A stretch of DNA of 64,000 bases, taken from contig SFJM01000001.1 of assembly GCA_004555915.1 (NCBI GenBank), positions 1 through 64,000 of the forward strand, in the 5' to 3' direction. The notes beneath the pieces are model-generated. The model made no database searches, had not been told where the DNA came from, and was given only the letters and a program-made list of their open reading frames with translations. Source of the DNA: Clostridiales bacterium (GTDB lineage Bacteria > Bacillota > Clostridia > Oscillospirales > Butyricicoccaceae). Shown here piece by piece: positions 1 through 8,616 of the stretch. The translations under genes were made by a program, and so were the position numbers. The first letter of the stretch is position 1; the number at the start of each line of letters is the position of its first letter.

Positions 1-33
1 GGTCTCACTCCTTTTGAAATCAGGAGCAAGACC
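1..33. other. imperfect stem-loop at the left window edge
   Basis: The arms GGTCT and AGACC, then CTCCT and AGGAG, pair around a short loop, with a CA/CA mismatch between the two blocks. It lies between the window edge and the 3' end of the Bax-inhibitor gene. No clear T-run follows on either strand, so a terminator is not established; the feature it belongs to may lie outside the window. Confidence 0.25.
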
Positions 34-115
34 GCGTAATGTCTCGTTATTCTACGATAGGTGTTTTCTTTTTTTGTCTGTTCAACAGGGTACAGTCCAG
101 AGGGAGCCTCGGGTT

Positions 116-814
116 TTAATCTCTTCTGCTGAACAGACGCAGCAGATACAGGAACAGGTTGATAAAATCAAGATACAGCTGCAGGGCGGAAATAATGGAA
201 GCCTTCTGCAGCAGCTCCGGATTGCCCTGAAAATACGCGTAGTTCTGACGGATTTTCTGGGTATCATATGCGGTGAATGCAACGAAGATGACGACACCGA
301 TCAGGCAGATGCCGGTATCCAGTCCCGGAATAAACAGGGACAGCAGCGCCAGAACAATCAGTGCTACCAGTCCGAACAGCAGTACCGGACGGATGCGGGA
401 AAGGTCTGCCTTGGTCATATAACCATACAGTGCCATGACACCGAAGTAAACCGAGGTCATGCCAAAGACAAAGACCAGCGAGGATACGTCATACAATACA
501 AAAATAGAACTGAAGGTTATAGCATTCAGCAGGGCATACAGGAAAAACAGTCCCCGTGCGGCGGTAATGCTGAGCTTATGGATCCGTGCGGACAGGTAAA
601 GCACAACTGCAATTTCTGCCACACCAAGCGCAATCGGCAAAATACCGTTGAAGCCCAGCACCACATAATAAAAAGCGCCGGTCAGGTACAATGCCATGGA
701 AGCGGCAAAGGTAACAAACAGTCCCAGGAACATCCAGCCGAAGGTTTTTGCCGTATAGGAGGCAAGAGATTCCCGGCTGACACCAAAGGATTCGTAATCA
801 TACCCCTGATTCAT
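116..814 (-). CDS. Bax inhibitor-1/YccA family membrane protein
   Basis: The 232-residue protein has about seven hydrophobic membrane segments separated by short loops and a short polar N-terminus, the usual size and architecture of bacterial BI-1/YccA (TMBIM) proteins. The C-terminal part with the segment FVAFTAYDTQKIR is typical of the family, whose conserved acidic residues are linked to pH-dependent Ca2+ leak and, in E. coli YccA, to FtsH control. The ATG is preceded by GAGAGG at suitable distance. It is a monocistronic gene read leftward, divergent from the CLC gene. The physiological role here is not known. Confidence 0.85.
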   Translation of the reverse strand: MNQGYDYESFGVSRESLASYTAKTFGWMFLGLFVTFAASMALYLTGAFYYVVLGFNGILPIALGVAEIAVVLYLSARIHKLSITAARGLFFLYALLNAITFSSIFVLYDVSSLVFVFGMTSVYFGVMALYGYMTKADLSRIRPVLLFGLVALIVLALLSLFIPGLDTGICLIGVVIFVAFTAYDTQKIRQNYAYFQGNPELLQKASIISALQLYLDFINLFLYLLRLFSRRD

Positions 815-915
815 AAAATAGCCTCTCTTTCTCGGGGAATACCATCATGGAACCATGTGGGAAGGATTCCGCAGCATGATTTGGAGCCCATACAGACATT
901 CCCATATTTTTATGT

Positions 916-944
916 ATTATACCGCATTTGATGCAAATTGTACA
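916..944 (-). promoter_or_regulatory. sigma-A type promoter of the BI-1 gene
   Basis: On the minus strand TGTACA (939-944) and TATAAT (916-921) are separated by 17 bp and lie about 95 bp upstream of the start codon. The -35 is weak but the -10 is consensus. Confidence 0.55.
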
Positions 945-1075
945 GAAAGTTCGTGAAACAATTCTGTATACAAATTGTGAACAAAGCATTACAATAAAAG
1001 ACAGATAAAACAGGAACAGGGGAATATCATGAGATTTTTTGGTCTGTTCCGGCATCAGGAAGTGAGAAGAAAAAG

Positions 1076-2653
1076 ATGAAACGAACGGAGATGAATACAC
1101 CGCGCATGGTCAGCCGGTATGGCTCCCTTCGCACCCAGCTTGTGGTGGAGGGCCTGCTGGTTGGTATTTTTGCCGGTTTGGTATCGGTATTATACCGTTT
1201 CGCACTGGAAATAGCAGACAACATCCGGAATGCGGCCCTGACCTTCAGTGCGGGCAATCCGCTGCGGATGACAGGCTGGTTTGTTGTCCTGATTGGACTG
1301 GCGCTGCTGGTGACCTGGCTGCTCAAATGGGAACCGATGATTTCCGGCTCCGGCATCCCGCAGATGGAAGCGGAAATTGCCGGATATATCCGCCCCAGCT
1401 GGTATCGTGTCATTTTGGGAAAAATTATCGGCGGATTTCTGTGCATTGTGGGCGGTCTATCCCTGGGAAGGGAAGGCCCTTCCATCCAGCTGGGCGGCAT
1501 GGCAGGCAAGGGCATTGCCAAAAAGCTGAAACGGTTCCGGCTGGAGGAGCATTTTCTGATTACCTGCGGCGCATCCGCAGGCCTGTCTGCCGCATTTAAC
1601 GCACCGCTGGCAGGTGTCATGTTCGCGCTGGAGGAGGTACACAAAAACTTTTCCGCCATGGTTCTGCTGTCCTGCATGGCGGCATCTCTGGTGGCAAATT
1701 ACATTTCCAGCGGTATTTTTGGCATGCAGCCGGTGTTTTCCTTTACGGTGGACAGCATGATTCCGCTGCGGGGCTATGTTTATATTGTCATCCTCGGCAT
1801 CCTGTGCGGCGTGCTGGGCGCGTTTTATAATAAGGTATTGCTGCTGTCACAGACGGCCTATAAAAAAATCAGCTTCCTGCCCCAGGCGGTACGCATCATG
1901 ATCCCGTTCCTGTGTGCCGGCATACTGGGCTTTACCATGCCGGAGGTACTGGGCGGCGGACATGGCATGATTGCGGCGCTGTACCATGGAGAGCCGGCAC
2001 TCACCGTGATTCTGGTACTGCTGGCAGGAAAGTTTCTCTATTCCATGGTCAGCTTCGGTTCCGGTGCACCGGGCGGTATCTTTTTTCCGCTGCTGGTGCT
2101 GGGAGCCTATATCGGCGGCGCATATGGTACGGTTGTAGTGGACTGGTGCGGCTTTGACCACAGCTTTGTCGCCAATCTGGTGATTATTGCCATGGCAGCA
2201 CTGTTTTCCGCCATTGTCCGTGCACCGGTTACCGGCATTGTACTGATTTCCGAAATGACCGGCAGCTTTTCTCATCTGATGTCACTGGCAACCGCGTCAC
2301 TGGCAGCCTATATTGTGGCGGAGCTGCTGCGCAGCAAGCCGGTATATGAAAGCCTGACCGAGCGGCTGTTGGCCGGACGGGGCGTGCACATTGCAAAGGG
2401 TGCCGCAGGCAAGAAGTCCATTATTACCTCCATGATTGAGGAGGGCAGTGAGGCGGATGGCTGCACCATCCAGGAGCTGGGGCTGCCGGCAGATACGCTG
2501 GTGGTTTCGGTGACCCGTGGTGCGCAGGAGCTGATCCCGCGGGGACAGCTTAAGCTCAAGGCAGGTGACCTGCTGGCAACCATGGTCAGCGAACGGGATC
2601 TTGCCGCCATGGAATCTGTGCTCAAGCACAAGGTTTCCTTTGAGGAGGAATGA
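1076..2653 (+). CDS. CLC-type chloride channel / H+ antiporter with C-terminal TrkA-C domain
   Basis: A 525-residue integral membrane protein with the three CLC anion-selectivity motifs: GSGIPQ (about residue 91), GREGPS (about 131) and GGIFFP (about 333). The glutamate in GREGP is the external gating glutamate of CLC exchangers, so Cl-/H+ exchange is more likely than a pure channel; the fluoride-specific CLC-F signature is absent. After the membrane domain, residues about 445-525 form a soluble TrkA-C (RCK_C)-like domain, a regulatory ligand-binding module. The start follows AGGAAGTGAG. The stop codon is one base before the next ATG, so the following two genes are probably cotranscribed. Confidence 0.9.
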   Translation: MKRTEMNTPRMVSRYGSLRTQLVVEGLLVGIFAGLVSVLYRFALEIADNIRNAALTFSAGNPLRMTGWFVVLIGLALLVTWLLKWEPMISGSGIPQMEAEIAGYIRPSWYRVILGKIIGGFLCIVGGLSLGREGPSIQLGGMAGKGIAKKLKRFRLEEHFLITCGASAGLSAAFNAPLAGVMFALEEVHKNFSAMVLLSCMAASLVANYISSGIFGMQPVFSFTVDSMIPLRGYVYIVILGILCGVLGAFYNKVLLLSQTAYKKISFLPQAVRIMIPFLCAGILGFTMPEVLGGGHGMIAALYHGEPALTVILVLLAGKFLYSMVSFGSGAPGGIFFPLLVLGAYIGGAYGTVVVDWCGFDHSFVANLVIIAMAALFSAIVRAPVTGIVLISEMTGSFSHLMSLATASLAAYIVAELLRSKPVYESLTERLLAGRGVHIAKGAAGKKSIITSMIEEGSEADGCTIQELGLPADTLVVSVTRGAQELIPRGQLKLKAGDLLATMVSERDLAAMESVLKHKVSFEEE

Positions 2654-2654
2654 C

Positions 2655-3164
2655 ATGCTGGTGACACATAGCTTTGGGCCATGGTTTGACCCGCAGTCCC
2701 GGGTGCTGATTCTTGGCACCATGCCGTCACCCAAATCACGGGAGGCAGGATTTTATTATGCCCATCCCCAGAACCGGTTCTGGAAGGTGCTGCCCATGCT
2801 GTTTGGCGAGCCAACCCTGGTGGGGGATATCCCGGCACAACAGGCATTCCTGACCCGGCATCATATTGCCCTGTGGGATGTGCTGGACAGCTGTGACATT
2901 GAAGGCGCTTCGGATGCCTCCATTCGCAATCCGGTGCCCAATGACATGAACCGGATTTTACACGCGGCACCCGTACAGGCGATTTTCTGTACCGGCCAAA
3001 AGGCGGGTGCGCTATATAAAAAATACTGCCTGCCCCATTGCGGCGTACCGGCGCAGGTGCTTCCCTCCACCTCGCCGGCCAATTGTGCTGTAAAGCTGGA
3101 AGGATTGCTGGAACGGTATGCCGTGATCCGGCAGGTACTTGAGGACGTAAAGGAGATTTTATGA
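2655..3164 (+). CDS. DNA-deoxyinosine (hypoxanthine-type) glycosylase, UDG superfamily
   Basis: A 169-residue protein with the UDG-superfamily fold signatures: the LILGTMPSP active-site loop (residues 18-26) followed by GFYYAHPQNRFWKVL, and the C-terminal LPSTSPAN loop. These match the small hypoxanthine/deoxyinosine DNA glycosylases that remove deaminated adenine in base-excision repair. The open frame extends upstream, but the ATG at 2655, directly after the CLC stop and preceded by GAGGAGGAA, is the natural start. The stop overlaps the plsC start by 4 bp. A canonical Ung is encoded at 5506-6201, so the two glycosylases probably divide the deamination lesions. Confidence 0.82.
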   Translation: MLVTHSFGPWFDPQSRVLILGTMPSPKSREAGFYYAHPQNRFWKVLPMLFGEPTLVGDIPAQQAFLTRHHIALWDVLDSCDIEGASDASIRNPVPNDMNRILHAAPVQAIFCTGQKAGALYKKYCLPHCGVPAQVLPSTSPANCAVKLEGLLERYAVIRQVLEDVKEIL

Positions 3165-3874
3165 TTCATACCATTCTTTGGGCGGCATATCTGATTGGTT
3201 ATATGATCGTTGTCACACCAATTCTGTTATACTGCCGCCATCAGATCAAAAAGGGAAACCGTGACAAAATCACACCGCTGCTGCATCGCACAGCAGTCCG
3301 CTGGGCAAACCGTTTGCTGTGGGCAGCCGGCGCGAAGATCGAAGTCATCGGCGAGGAAAACATTCCGGAGGAAACAGCGGTTTATGTGGCAAACCATCAG
3401 AGCTATTTCGACATTCCGGTTGTGCTGACCCGTACCGGAAAGCCCCGGGCACTGATGGCAAAGGATTCCCTTGCAAAAATTCCTGGACTGCGGGGCTGGA
3501 TGGATTTACTGCAGTGTGTCTACGTCAACCGGTCGGATGAAAAGGCAGCCATGCGGGCATTGATGGACAGCACCAAACTGGTCAAGAGCGGAGAATCCAT
3601 GACCATTTTCCCGGAGGGCACCCGCAGTAAGGGAGGACCGGTGGCAGAATTCAAGGGCGGCGCTTTCCGTGCTGCCACCAGCGCAAAGGTACCGGTGGTG
3701 CCGGTAACCATCGACGGCACCTGGCATTTGTTTGAGGAGCGGGGACGCATTCGCGGCGGTACGGTGCGTGTGGTTATCCATCCGCCGATTCCCACCGCAG
3801 GCATGAGCCGTCAGCAGGTGCGGGAGCTGCCGGAGCAGGTGCGCCAGCAGATTATCTCGGGCATGCAGAAATAA
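3161..3874 (+). CDS. plsC: 1-acyl-sn-glycerol-3-phosphate acyltransferase
   Basis: A 237-residue PlsC-family enzyme that acylates lysophosphatidic acid to phosphatidic acid at the membrane in phospholipid synthesis. It has an N-terminal hydrophobic anchor, the catalytic NHQSYFD (NHx4D) motif near residue 78 and the FPEGTRS substrate-binding motif near residue 150. The ATG follows AAAGGAG and overlaps the upstream glycosylase stop (ATGA), so translation is probably coupled. It ends the CLC-glycosylase-plsC group and is followed by a terminator. Confidence 0.9.
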   Translation: MIHTILWAAYLIGYMIVVTPILLYCRHQIKKGNRDKITPLLHRTAVRWANRLLWAAGAKIEVIGEENIPEETAVYVANHQSYFDIPVVLTRTGKPRALMAKDSLAKIPGLRGWMDLLQCVYVNRSDEKAAMRALMDSTKLVKSGESMTIFPEGTRSKGGPVAEFKGGAFRAATSAKVPVVPVTIDGTWHLFEERGRIRGGTVRVVIHPPIPTAGMSRQQVRELPEQVRQQIISGMQK

Positions 3875-3875
3875 C

Positions 3876-3923
3876 AAAAAATGACCGTTTTGGCGTAAAT
3901 GCTACGCAGACGGTCATTTTTTT
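3876..3923. terminator. Rho-independent terminator after plsC
   Basis: AAATGACCGT pairs with ACGGTCATTT around a loop of about 22 nt, followed by a T-run. A-rich sequence on the left arm means it can also serve the convergent hydrolase gene. Confidence 0.85.
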
Positions 3924-3947
3924 GCTCATTTTTATCTTGTCGATGGC

Positions 3948-4892
3948 TTATTCCTCCGGCAGAAGCTGTTTTTCCAGCCAGCGGCTGATATCACCATAAA
4001 CCTCTGTCTTGTTCACCTCATTGAGGATTTCGTGGCGGCCTCCCTTATAGAAGATCACATCCACATTTCGGCAGCCTGCAGCGCGGTAGGCTGCTGCTAC
4101 CTTTTTCACGCCGGCACCGTAATTGCCCACCGGGTCAGCATCGCCGGACAGGAACAGAATGGGCAGGTTGTGCGGTGTTTTCCGGATGTTGCTCATGCGG
4201 TTGCATTTCTGCTCCAGAAACAGCAGGTCACGGAAGCCTGCGGCGGTAAAAATAAAATTACACTTGGCATCAGACTGGTAAAGTGACACAACGGAACGGT
4301 CACGGGAGAGCCAGTCGAAGGGTGTTTCACAGTTGTCAATGCGGGCATTGAATTTTCCAAACACCAAATGGTTGAGCACGCCGCTGCGGTACATGGGGCC
4401 ATGGGAACGGATGACGGAATTGGCAAGCTGGATGCCCACGCCGGTCATGGCATAGGAACCCGGGGAGCCGCTTAAAATACAGCCATCAATCTTATCACCA
4501 TAGCGTGTCAGATACAACCGGGCGATCATGGAGCCCATGGAATGGCCCAGCAGGAAGTAGGGCAGATCCGGCCACTGCTTTCTGACCCGGTCGGTTAGCG
4601 TGGCAACATCCTCCACCAGCACGCTCCAGCCGTTATGATGCCCGAAGAAGCCCAGAGAGCCGGAGGGCGGAACGGAGGAACCGTGTCCGAGATGGTCATT
4701 GCCGCAGACAATAAAGCCCAGGGAGCAAAGATACTTTGCAAAGGCGGTATAGCGCGTGAAATATTCGCACATGCCATGGGAAATCTGGACAATACCCCGC
4801 AGCTCCACACCCACAGGGCGCAGGATGTAATATGAAATTGAAGCACCGCTGGCGGCACTGGGATAAATGCTTTGTGTACAGCGGATATCCAA
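3948..4892 (-). CDS. alpha/beta hydrolase, monoacylglycerol-lipase / serine aminopeptidase (S33) type
   Basis: With the proposed start the protein has 314 residues. It shows the oxyanion-hole SHG (38-40), the nucleophile elbow GHSMGS with Ser118, a late Asp in SGDADPVGNYG, and the catalytic His in GGRHEILNE near the end. This is the layout of monoacylglycerol lipase/lysophospholipase-like hydrolases. The frame is open 34 codons further upstream, but a TTG at 4892 with AGGGGG nine bases ahead is the only start with a good ribosome binding site. No signal peptide, so cytosolic. The substrate cannot be read from sequence. Confidence 0.78.
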   Translation of the reverse strand: MDIRCTQSIYPSAASGASISYYILRPVGVELRGIVQISHGMCEYFTRYTAFAKYLCSLGFIVCGNDHLGHGSSVPPSGSLGFFGHHNGWSVLVEDVATLTDRVRKQWPDLPYFLLGHSMGSMIARLYLTRYGDKIDGCILSGSPGSYAMTGVGIQLANSVIRSHGPMYRSGVLNHLVFGKFNARIDNCETPFDWLSRDRSVVSLYQSDAKCNFIFTAAGFRDLLFLEQKCNRMSNIRKTPHNLPILFLSGDADPVGNYGAGVKKVAAAYRAAGCRNVDVIFYKGGRHEILNEVNKTEVYGDISRWLEKQLLPEE

Positions 4893-5051
4893 AACAGTGA
4901 TCCCCCTTTCTCGACAGCAGAGCCTGATATCATTCTGAAAAAAGTATAATAGTATGATATCATAATCTCGACGGAATGAACGCAGGAAAGACAAAAGTTT
5001 ACAAATGGTTTAAAATATTCAGGCGGAAGCAAATGGAAAACAGATTTCCTC

Positions 5052-5080
5052 TTGCACACGGCACGCAGGACAGGTATAAT
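5052..5080 (+). promoter_or_regulatory. promoter of the DUF1292 gene
   Basis: TTGCAC (5052-5057) and TATAAT (5075-5080) have a 17-bp spacer and lie about 50 bp upstream of the start codon. Confidence 0.7.
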
Positions 5081-5131
5081 AAAAAAAGAATATGATACGC
5101 CAACCGTAGAACAGGGAAGGAGACGAATGGT

Positions 5132-5416
5132 ATGGATAAAGAAAATATGGAAGAACTGGAAGGTGTCATGACACTGATTAACGAAAACGGCGAAGAGGTC
5201 GAGTACGAATTCGTCGATTCTATTACATATGAAAATGCAGAGTATGTTGTCCTGCTGCCGGTAGAGGACGGCGACTGTGAGGCAGTCATCCTTGCCGTGG
5301 AGGAAGCGGAGGATGACATGGAAAACTATGTTGCAGTCGATGACGAGGAAATCCTGTCTGCGGTCTATGAAATCTTCAAGGAGCATTACGCAGACCAGCT
5401 GGATTTTGAGGACTGA
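5132..5416 (+). CDS. DUF1292 domain-containing protein
   Basis: A 94-residue, strongly acidic soluble protein matching the small DUF1292 family (YrzB-like) widespread in Firmicutes. Its start ITLINENGEE-like pattern (LINENGEEVEYEF), followed by hydrophobic strands and the late acidic helix EEILSAVYEIF, is characteristic. In many Firmicutes such genes neighbour ruvX and alaS; here it stands alone between a hydrolase and ung. The ATG at 5132 is preceded by GGAAGGAGA. Function is not known. Confidence 0.8.
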   Translation: MDKENMEELEGVMTLINENGEEVEYEFVDSITYENAEYVVLLPVEDGDCEAVILAVEEAEDDMENYVAVDDEEILSAVYEIFKEHYADQLDFED

Positions 5417-5442
5417 GTCCGGCCGTTTCGGATACACGAATG

Positions 5443-5479
5443 AAAAAAAGACCTTTCACCTGCGCGTGAGAGGTCTTTT
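5443..5479. terminator. bidirectional terminator between DUF1292 gene and ung
   Basis: AAAAGACCT pairs with AGGTCTTTT, with T-runs on both strands, so it serves both convergent genes. Confidence 0.88.
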
Positions 5480-5505
5480 GTGTTTCTATGGGGGGATGCT
5501 CCGGG

Positions 5506-6201
5506 TCAGTCAGCGAGGGGTTCCGGCCTGGTGTTTACCACGTTCCAGTCCACCGGCGTGATGCCGTGGTCGTACAGGAACTGGTTCGCCTGGGAAAAAT
5601 GCCCGCAGCCGAAAAAGCCCCGGTGGGCAGACAGTGGGGACGGATGGGCACATTCCAGAATCAGGTGCTGCGGGCGGGTAATCAGCTCACGCTTTTTTCG
5701 TGCGTTGGCGCCCCAGAGCAGGAAGACCATGGGCTGTTCCCGTTCTCCCAGCAAGGAAATGATGCGGTCAGTGAGAATTTCCCAGCCCTTTCCCTTGTGG
5801 GAATTCGGCTGGCCTTCCCGTACCGTAAGAACCGTGTTCATCAGCAGGACGCCTTCCCGTGCCCAGGGAACAAGGTAACCGGATTGGGGCGGGAACATGC
5901 CGATGTCATCATGCAGCTCCTTGAAGATGTTCTGCAGGGATGGCGGCTGTGGAACGCCGGGACGCACCGAAAAACACATGCCATGTGCCTGTCCTTCGCC
6001 GTGGTACGGGTCCTGGCCGAGAATGACAATTTTGACATCGGAATAGGAGGTGTATTTCAGGGCATTGAAAATGTCCTGCATGGGTGGAAAAATATGCTGG
6101 GAACGATATTCCTGCTTCAGGAATTCCCGGAGCTGGAGGTAATACTCCTTCTCAAATTCCTCCGCGAGCAGCGCATCCCATTCATTTCCGATATTAACCA
6201 T
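5506..6201 (-). CDS. ung: uracil-DNA glycosylase, family 1
   Basis: A full-length 231-residue UDG that excises uracil from DNA to start base-excision repair. The water-activating loop GQDPYHG has Asp64; the uracil-binding NTVLTVREG and the DNA-intercalating AHPSPLSAHRGF loop are all intact. The start ATG at 6201 has a purine-rich AAAGGACCC upstream. Single gene, with convergent terminator shared with the DUF1292 gene. Confidence 0.96.
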   Translation of the reverse strand: MVNIGNEWDALLAEEFEKEYYLQLREFLKQEYRSQHIFPPMQDIFNALKYTSYSDVKIVILGQDPYHGEGQAHGMCFSVRPGVPQPPSLQNIFKELHDDIGMFPPQSGYLVPWAREGVLLMNTVLTVREGQPNSHKGKGWEILTDRIISLLGEREQPMVFLLWGANARKKRELITRPQHLILECAHPSPLSAHRGFFGCGHFSQANQFLYDHGITPVDWNVVNTRPEPLAD

Positions 6202-6502
6202 AGTAGGGTCCTTTCTGCCGGTAAAACATAGAATTAAAAGTGAGCAAGTTAAATGTTAAAAAAGCAATAATGATATGCCAAATGGGTGTATTTTGGAACA
6301 TTTCGTCCGGCGTTGTAATACTATTTTTATTATACCATATTTTTAAGGATTTGCATAAAATCAGAAAATCTTTCAAAAAAACAGAAAAATATTGCTATTT
6401 ATCGAAAAAATGAATTTAGATGAATGACTTTATTCCACAGACAAGTTAAAATATTGAAAGACCATATTGGGGAAAAAGACGAAGAAAAGGGGAACATACT
6501 TT
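6202..6502. other. AT-rich intergenic region between ung and the Crp/Fnr gene
   Basis: This divergent spacer should hold the promoters of ung and of the regulator. A TATAAT reads on the minus strand near 6333 for ung with only a weak -35. I see no gene, repeat or RNA structure. Confidence 0.5.
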
Positions 6503-7093
6503 ATGGATATTCGTCAGTTCTGCATGGATTTCTTTGGGATTCAGGACAGGGGATTGCTGGATGAGCTGGAACAGATTTGCAAGGTGCGCAGGGTGTCCAA
6601 GGGGGACGTTCTGGTTCAGATTGGCGAAAAACAATCGGAAGCGGCCTTTTTGATTTCGGGTTTATTCCGTGGATATTATGTTGACAGTGAGGGCAAGGAG
6701 GTTACCGACTGCTTTGCATACCGGCGCGGTGATTTTGTCATGTGCTGCTATTCCATCAATGATGTGGCACATATCACGCTGGAGGCATTGGAGGAAAGCG
6801 AAATTTTCTGTATGCCCATTCACGACATTGATGTGCTGATCGAGCAATATCCGGAAATCAGCCGGCTTATGTGCTGCTATTTGACAAAAGCACTCCAGAT
6901 TCACTGGAACTGTAAGGTGGCACTGACGCGGCTTTCCGCTACGGAACGGTATCAGTGGTTCCTGCAGACCTATCCGGAGCTGATTCATCTGGTGAAAAAG
7001 AAGCATGTGGCTTCGTTCCTGAACCTGACACCACAGACTCTGAGCCAGCAGCGGAGAAATGAACGACAGGGGGGCGGCGTAGGCCCGGCTTAA
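6503..7093 (+). CDS. Crp/Fnr family transcriptional regulator
   Basis: A 196-residue protein with an N-terminal cyclic-nucleotide-binding-type beta-roll (residues about 20-120, including GDVLVQIGEKQSEAAFLISG) and a C-terminal helix-turn-helix (ASFLNLTPQTLSQQRR, about 170-186). No cysteine cluster of the Fnr Fe-S type is evident, so a small-molecule or redox ligand cannot be assigned. The frame is open further upstream from a TTG, but the ATG at 6503 has AAGGGGAA at ideal spacing. Transcribed alone; targets unknown. Confidence 0.85.
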   Translation: MDIRQFCMDFFGIQDRGLLDELEQICKVRRVSKGDVLVQIGEKQSEAAFLISGLFRGYYVDSEGKEVTDCFAYRRGDFVMCCYSINDVAHITLEALEESEIFCMPIHDIDVLIEQYPEISRLMCCYLTKALQIHWNCKVALTRLSATERYQWFLQTYPELIHLVKKKHVASFLNLTPQTLSQQRRNERQGGGVGPA

Positions 7094-7097
7094 CGTT

Positions 7098-7149
7098 GTG
7101 ATAACATCCGCAGTCAGCACACAGGTTGTGCCTGCGGCTTATGTTATAA
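7098..7149 (+). other. long bulged hairpin after the Crp/Fnr gene
   Basis: Three nested arms pair: ATAACAT/ATGTTAT, CCGCAG/CTGCGG and GCACA/TGTGC, with 3-nt bulges between them. The sequence after it is AAAAATAAGG rather than T-rich, so it is not a standard terminator on the + strand. It may be a 3'-UTR structure stabilising the mRNA. Confidence 0.4.
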
Positions 7150-7295
7150 AAATAAGGTGTGGAAGCCGGGGGATGAGTTCGTATACCGGCCAAACCGGAG
7201 AAAGCAGTCTGACAAGGACTGCTTTTCTTTTTTTGAATTGCAATGGGATTGTAACCGGATTGTAGTTGTGTCATGCCGGGGGATATGGTATCCTG

Positions 7296-7320
7296 AGTGT
7301 ACTATTATTGGTAGTACACT
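7296..7320 (+). promoter_or_regulatory. YtrA-type operator
   Basis: AGTGTA and TACACT are separated by exactly 13 bp and the symmetry extends to AGTGTACTA/TAGTACACT. From memory of B. subtilis work, YtrA binds AGTGTA-N13-TACACT. It lies 26 bp upstream of the regulator start, just downstream of a possible promoter (TTGTAG near 7260, TATGGT 7284-7289), so repression of its own operon by this regulator is likely. Confidence 0.75.
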
Positions 7321-7345
7321 TGACGATTCAGAAAGGAGGAGCCAT

Positions 7346-7720
7346 ATGATACATCTGGATCTGCATGACCCGAGACCGATCTATGAGCAGGTCGTGGACC
7401 AACTGGAAATGCTGATTGCCAGAAATATCCTGCAGGCAGATGAGCAGCTGCCAAGTGTACGGCAACTGGCAATGGAGCTTTCGCTGAATCCCAATACCAT
7501 CCAGAAGGCATACAGCGAGCTGCTCAGTCGGAAGGAAATTTATTCCGTCCGGGGAAAGGGAAATTTTGTTTCCGGGAACTGCAGTGGCATACAGCAGCGC
7601 AGGCTCGAACAGATACGGGAAGAAATTTCCTGCCTGCTGCAGCAGGCAAAGGAATTTGGCGCAAGCATCACACAGTGCAATGAGCTGCTGGAATCGCTGA
7701 TGGAGGTGGAGAGGGTATGA
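7346..7720 (+). CDS. GntR family transcriptional regulator, YtrA subfamily
   Basis: A 124-residue protein. The winged helix-turn-helix spans about residues 10-75 (PIYEQVVDQLEMLIARNIL, then LPSVRQLAMELSLNPNTIQ), followed by a short helical tail instead of a large ligand domain, as in the YtrA subfamily. The ATG follows AAAGGAGGA; the longer frame upstream crosses the operator and is not coding. It is the first gene of an operon with an ABC ATPase (4-bp ATGA overlap), a permease and a microprotein, the typical setting for YtrA repressors that respond to cell-envelope antibiotics in Bacillus. The inducer here is not known. Confidence 0.9.
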   Translation: MIHLDLHDPRPIYEQVVDQLEMLIARNILQADEQLPSVRQLAMELSLNPNTIQKAYSELLSRKEIYSVRGKGNFVSGNCSGIQQRRLEQIREEISCLLQQAKEFGASITQCNELLESLMEVERV

Positions 7721-8616
7721 TTTGTGCACAGGCAGTAAGCAAGAGCTTTGAGGGGCACGTGGCACTGGATTCCGTGACAGCGGAAATCAAGACCGGTTCT
7801 ATTTATGGCCTGATTGGTTCCAATGGCGCGGGAAAATCCACATTTTTACGCATTCTTGCCGGCATTTTAAAGCCGGACAGCGGAACAGTGACCATTGATG
7901 ACCAGGTGGTATTTGAAAATACGGAAATCAAGCAGCACTGCTTTATGATTTCCGATGAACAGTATTTCTTTTCCGGCAGTACGCCGAAGCAGATGAAGGA
8001 TTATTACAAAACCATGTATCCGAACTTCGATGAGGAGCGCTATCATACGCTGATGGAGCATTTCGGGCTGGATGAACGCAGGAAGCTGCGGACCTTTTCC
8101 AAGGGCATGAAAAAACAGGTTTCCGTGATCTGTGCGGCATCCTCCGGTGCGGATTACCTGTTTTGTGATGAGACCTTTGACGGGCTGGATCCGGTGGCAC
8201 GGCAGGCGGTAAAATCCATTTTTGCCGGGGATGTGGCGGAGTTCAGCGCAACACCGGTCATTGCATCCCACAACCTGCGGGAGCTGGAGGATTTTTGTGA
8301 CTGTATCGGCTTGCTGCACCGGGGCGGCATTCTGTTTTCACGGGATCTGGATGATATGAAAATGCATATCCAGAAGATTCAGATTCTGCCGGATCAGGTA
8401 TCGGAGGAAAAGATGCTGGAGGGTATCGAAATCATTGGAAAGCAGTACAGCGGACGAATGGCAACGGTAACGGTCCGCTGCTCCCGCCAGGAGGCAGAGG
8501 CGCGCATGCGTGCCGGGGAACCGCTGTATTATGAAATCCTTCCTCTGTCGCTGGAGGAAATCTTTATTGCAGAAACGGAGGTGAATGGCTATGACGCGAA
8601 AAAACTCATCCTGTAA
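7717..8616 (+). CDS. ABC transporter ATP-binding protein (YtrB/EcsA-like)
   Basis: A 299-residue ATPase with Walker A GSNGAGKST (residues 34-42), a degenerate signature FSKGMKKQ near 128, and Walker B/D-loop YLFCDETFDGLD near 145-156. The usual DEP after Walker B is DET here, seen in members of this exporter-like subfamily. After the nucleotide-binding domain a C-terminal region of about 90 residues follows, as in CcmA/YtrB-like proteins. The start overlaps the regulator stop (ATGA) and the end overlaps the permease start by 26 bp, so the genes form one translation-coupled operon. Confidence 0.9.
   Translation: MICAQAVSKSFEGHVALDSVTAEIKTGSIYGLIGSNGAGKSTFLRILAGILKPDSGTVTIDDQVVFENTEIKQHCFMISDEQYFFSGSTPKQMKDYYKTMYPNFDEERYHTLMEHFGLDERRKLRTFSKGMKKQVSVICAASSGADYLFCDETFDGLDPVARQAVKSIFAGDVAEFSATPVIASHNLRELEDFCDCIGLLHRGGILFSRDLDDMKMHIQKIQILPDQVSEEKMLEGIEIIGKQYSGRMATVTVRCSRQEAEARMRAGEPLYYEILPLSLEEIFIAETEVNGYDAKKLIL

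Noticed and set aside
14..931. Long + strand open frame across the Bax-inhibitor gene
   Set aside because: It is the antisense shadow of a clear seven-helix protein and its translation is low-complexity and Gln-rich.
1076..2653. CLC protein as a fluoride (CLC-F) antiporter partner of FluC
   Set aside because: The selectivity motifs are the chloride-type GSGIPQ and GREGPS, and the genes are 24 kb apart.
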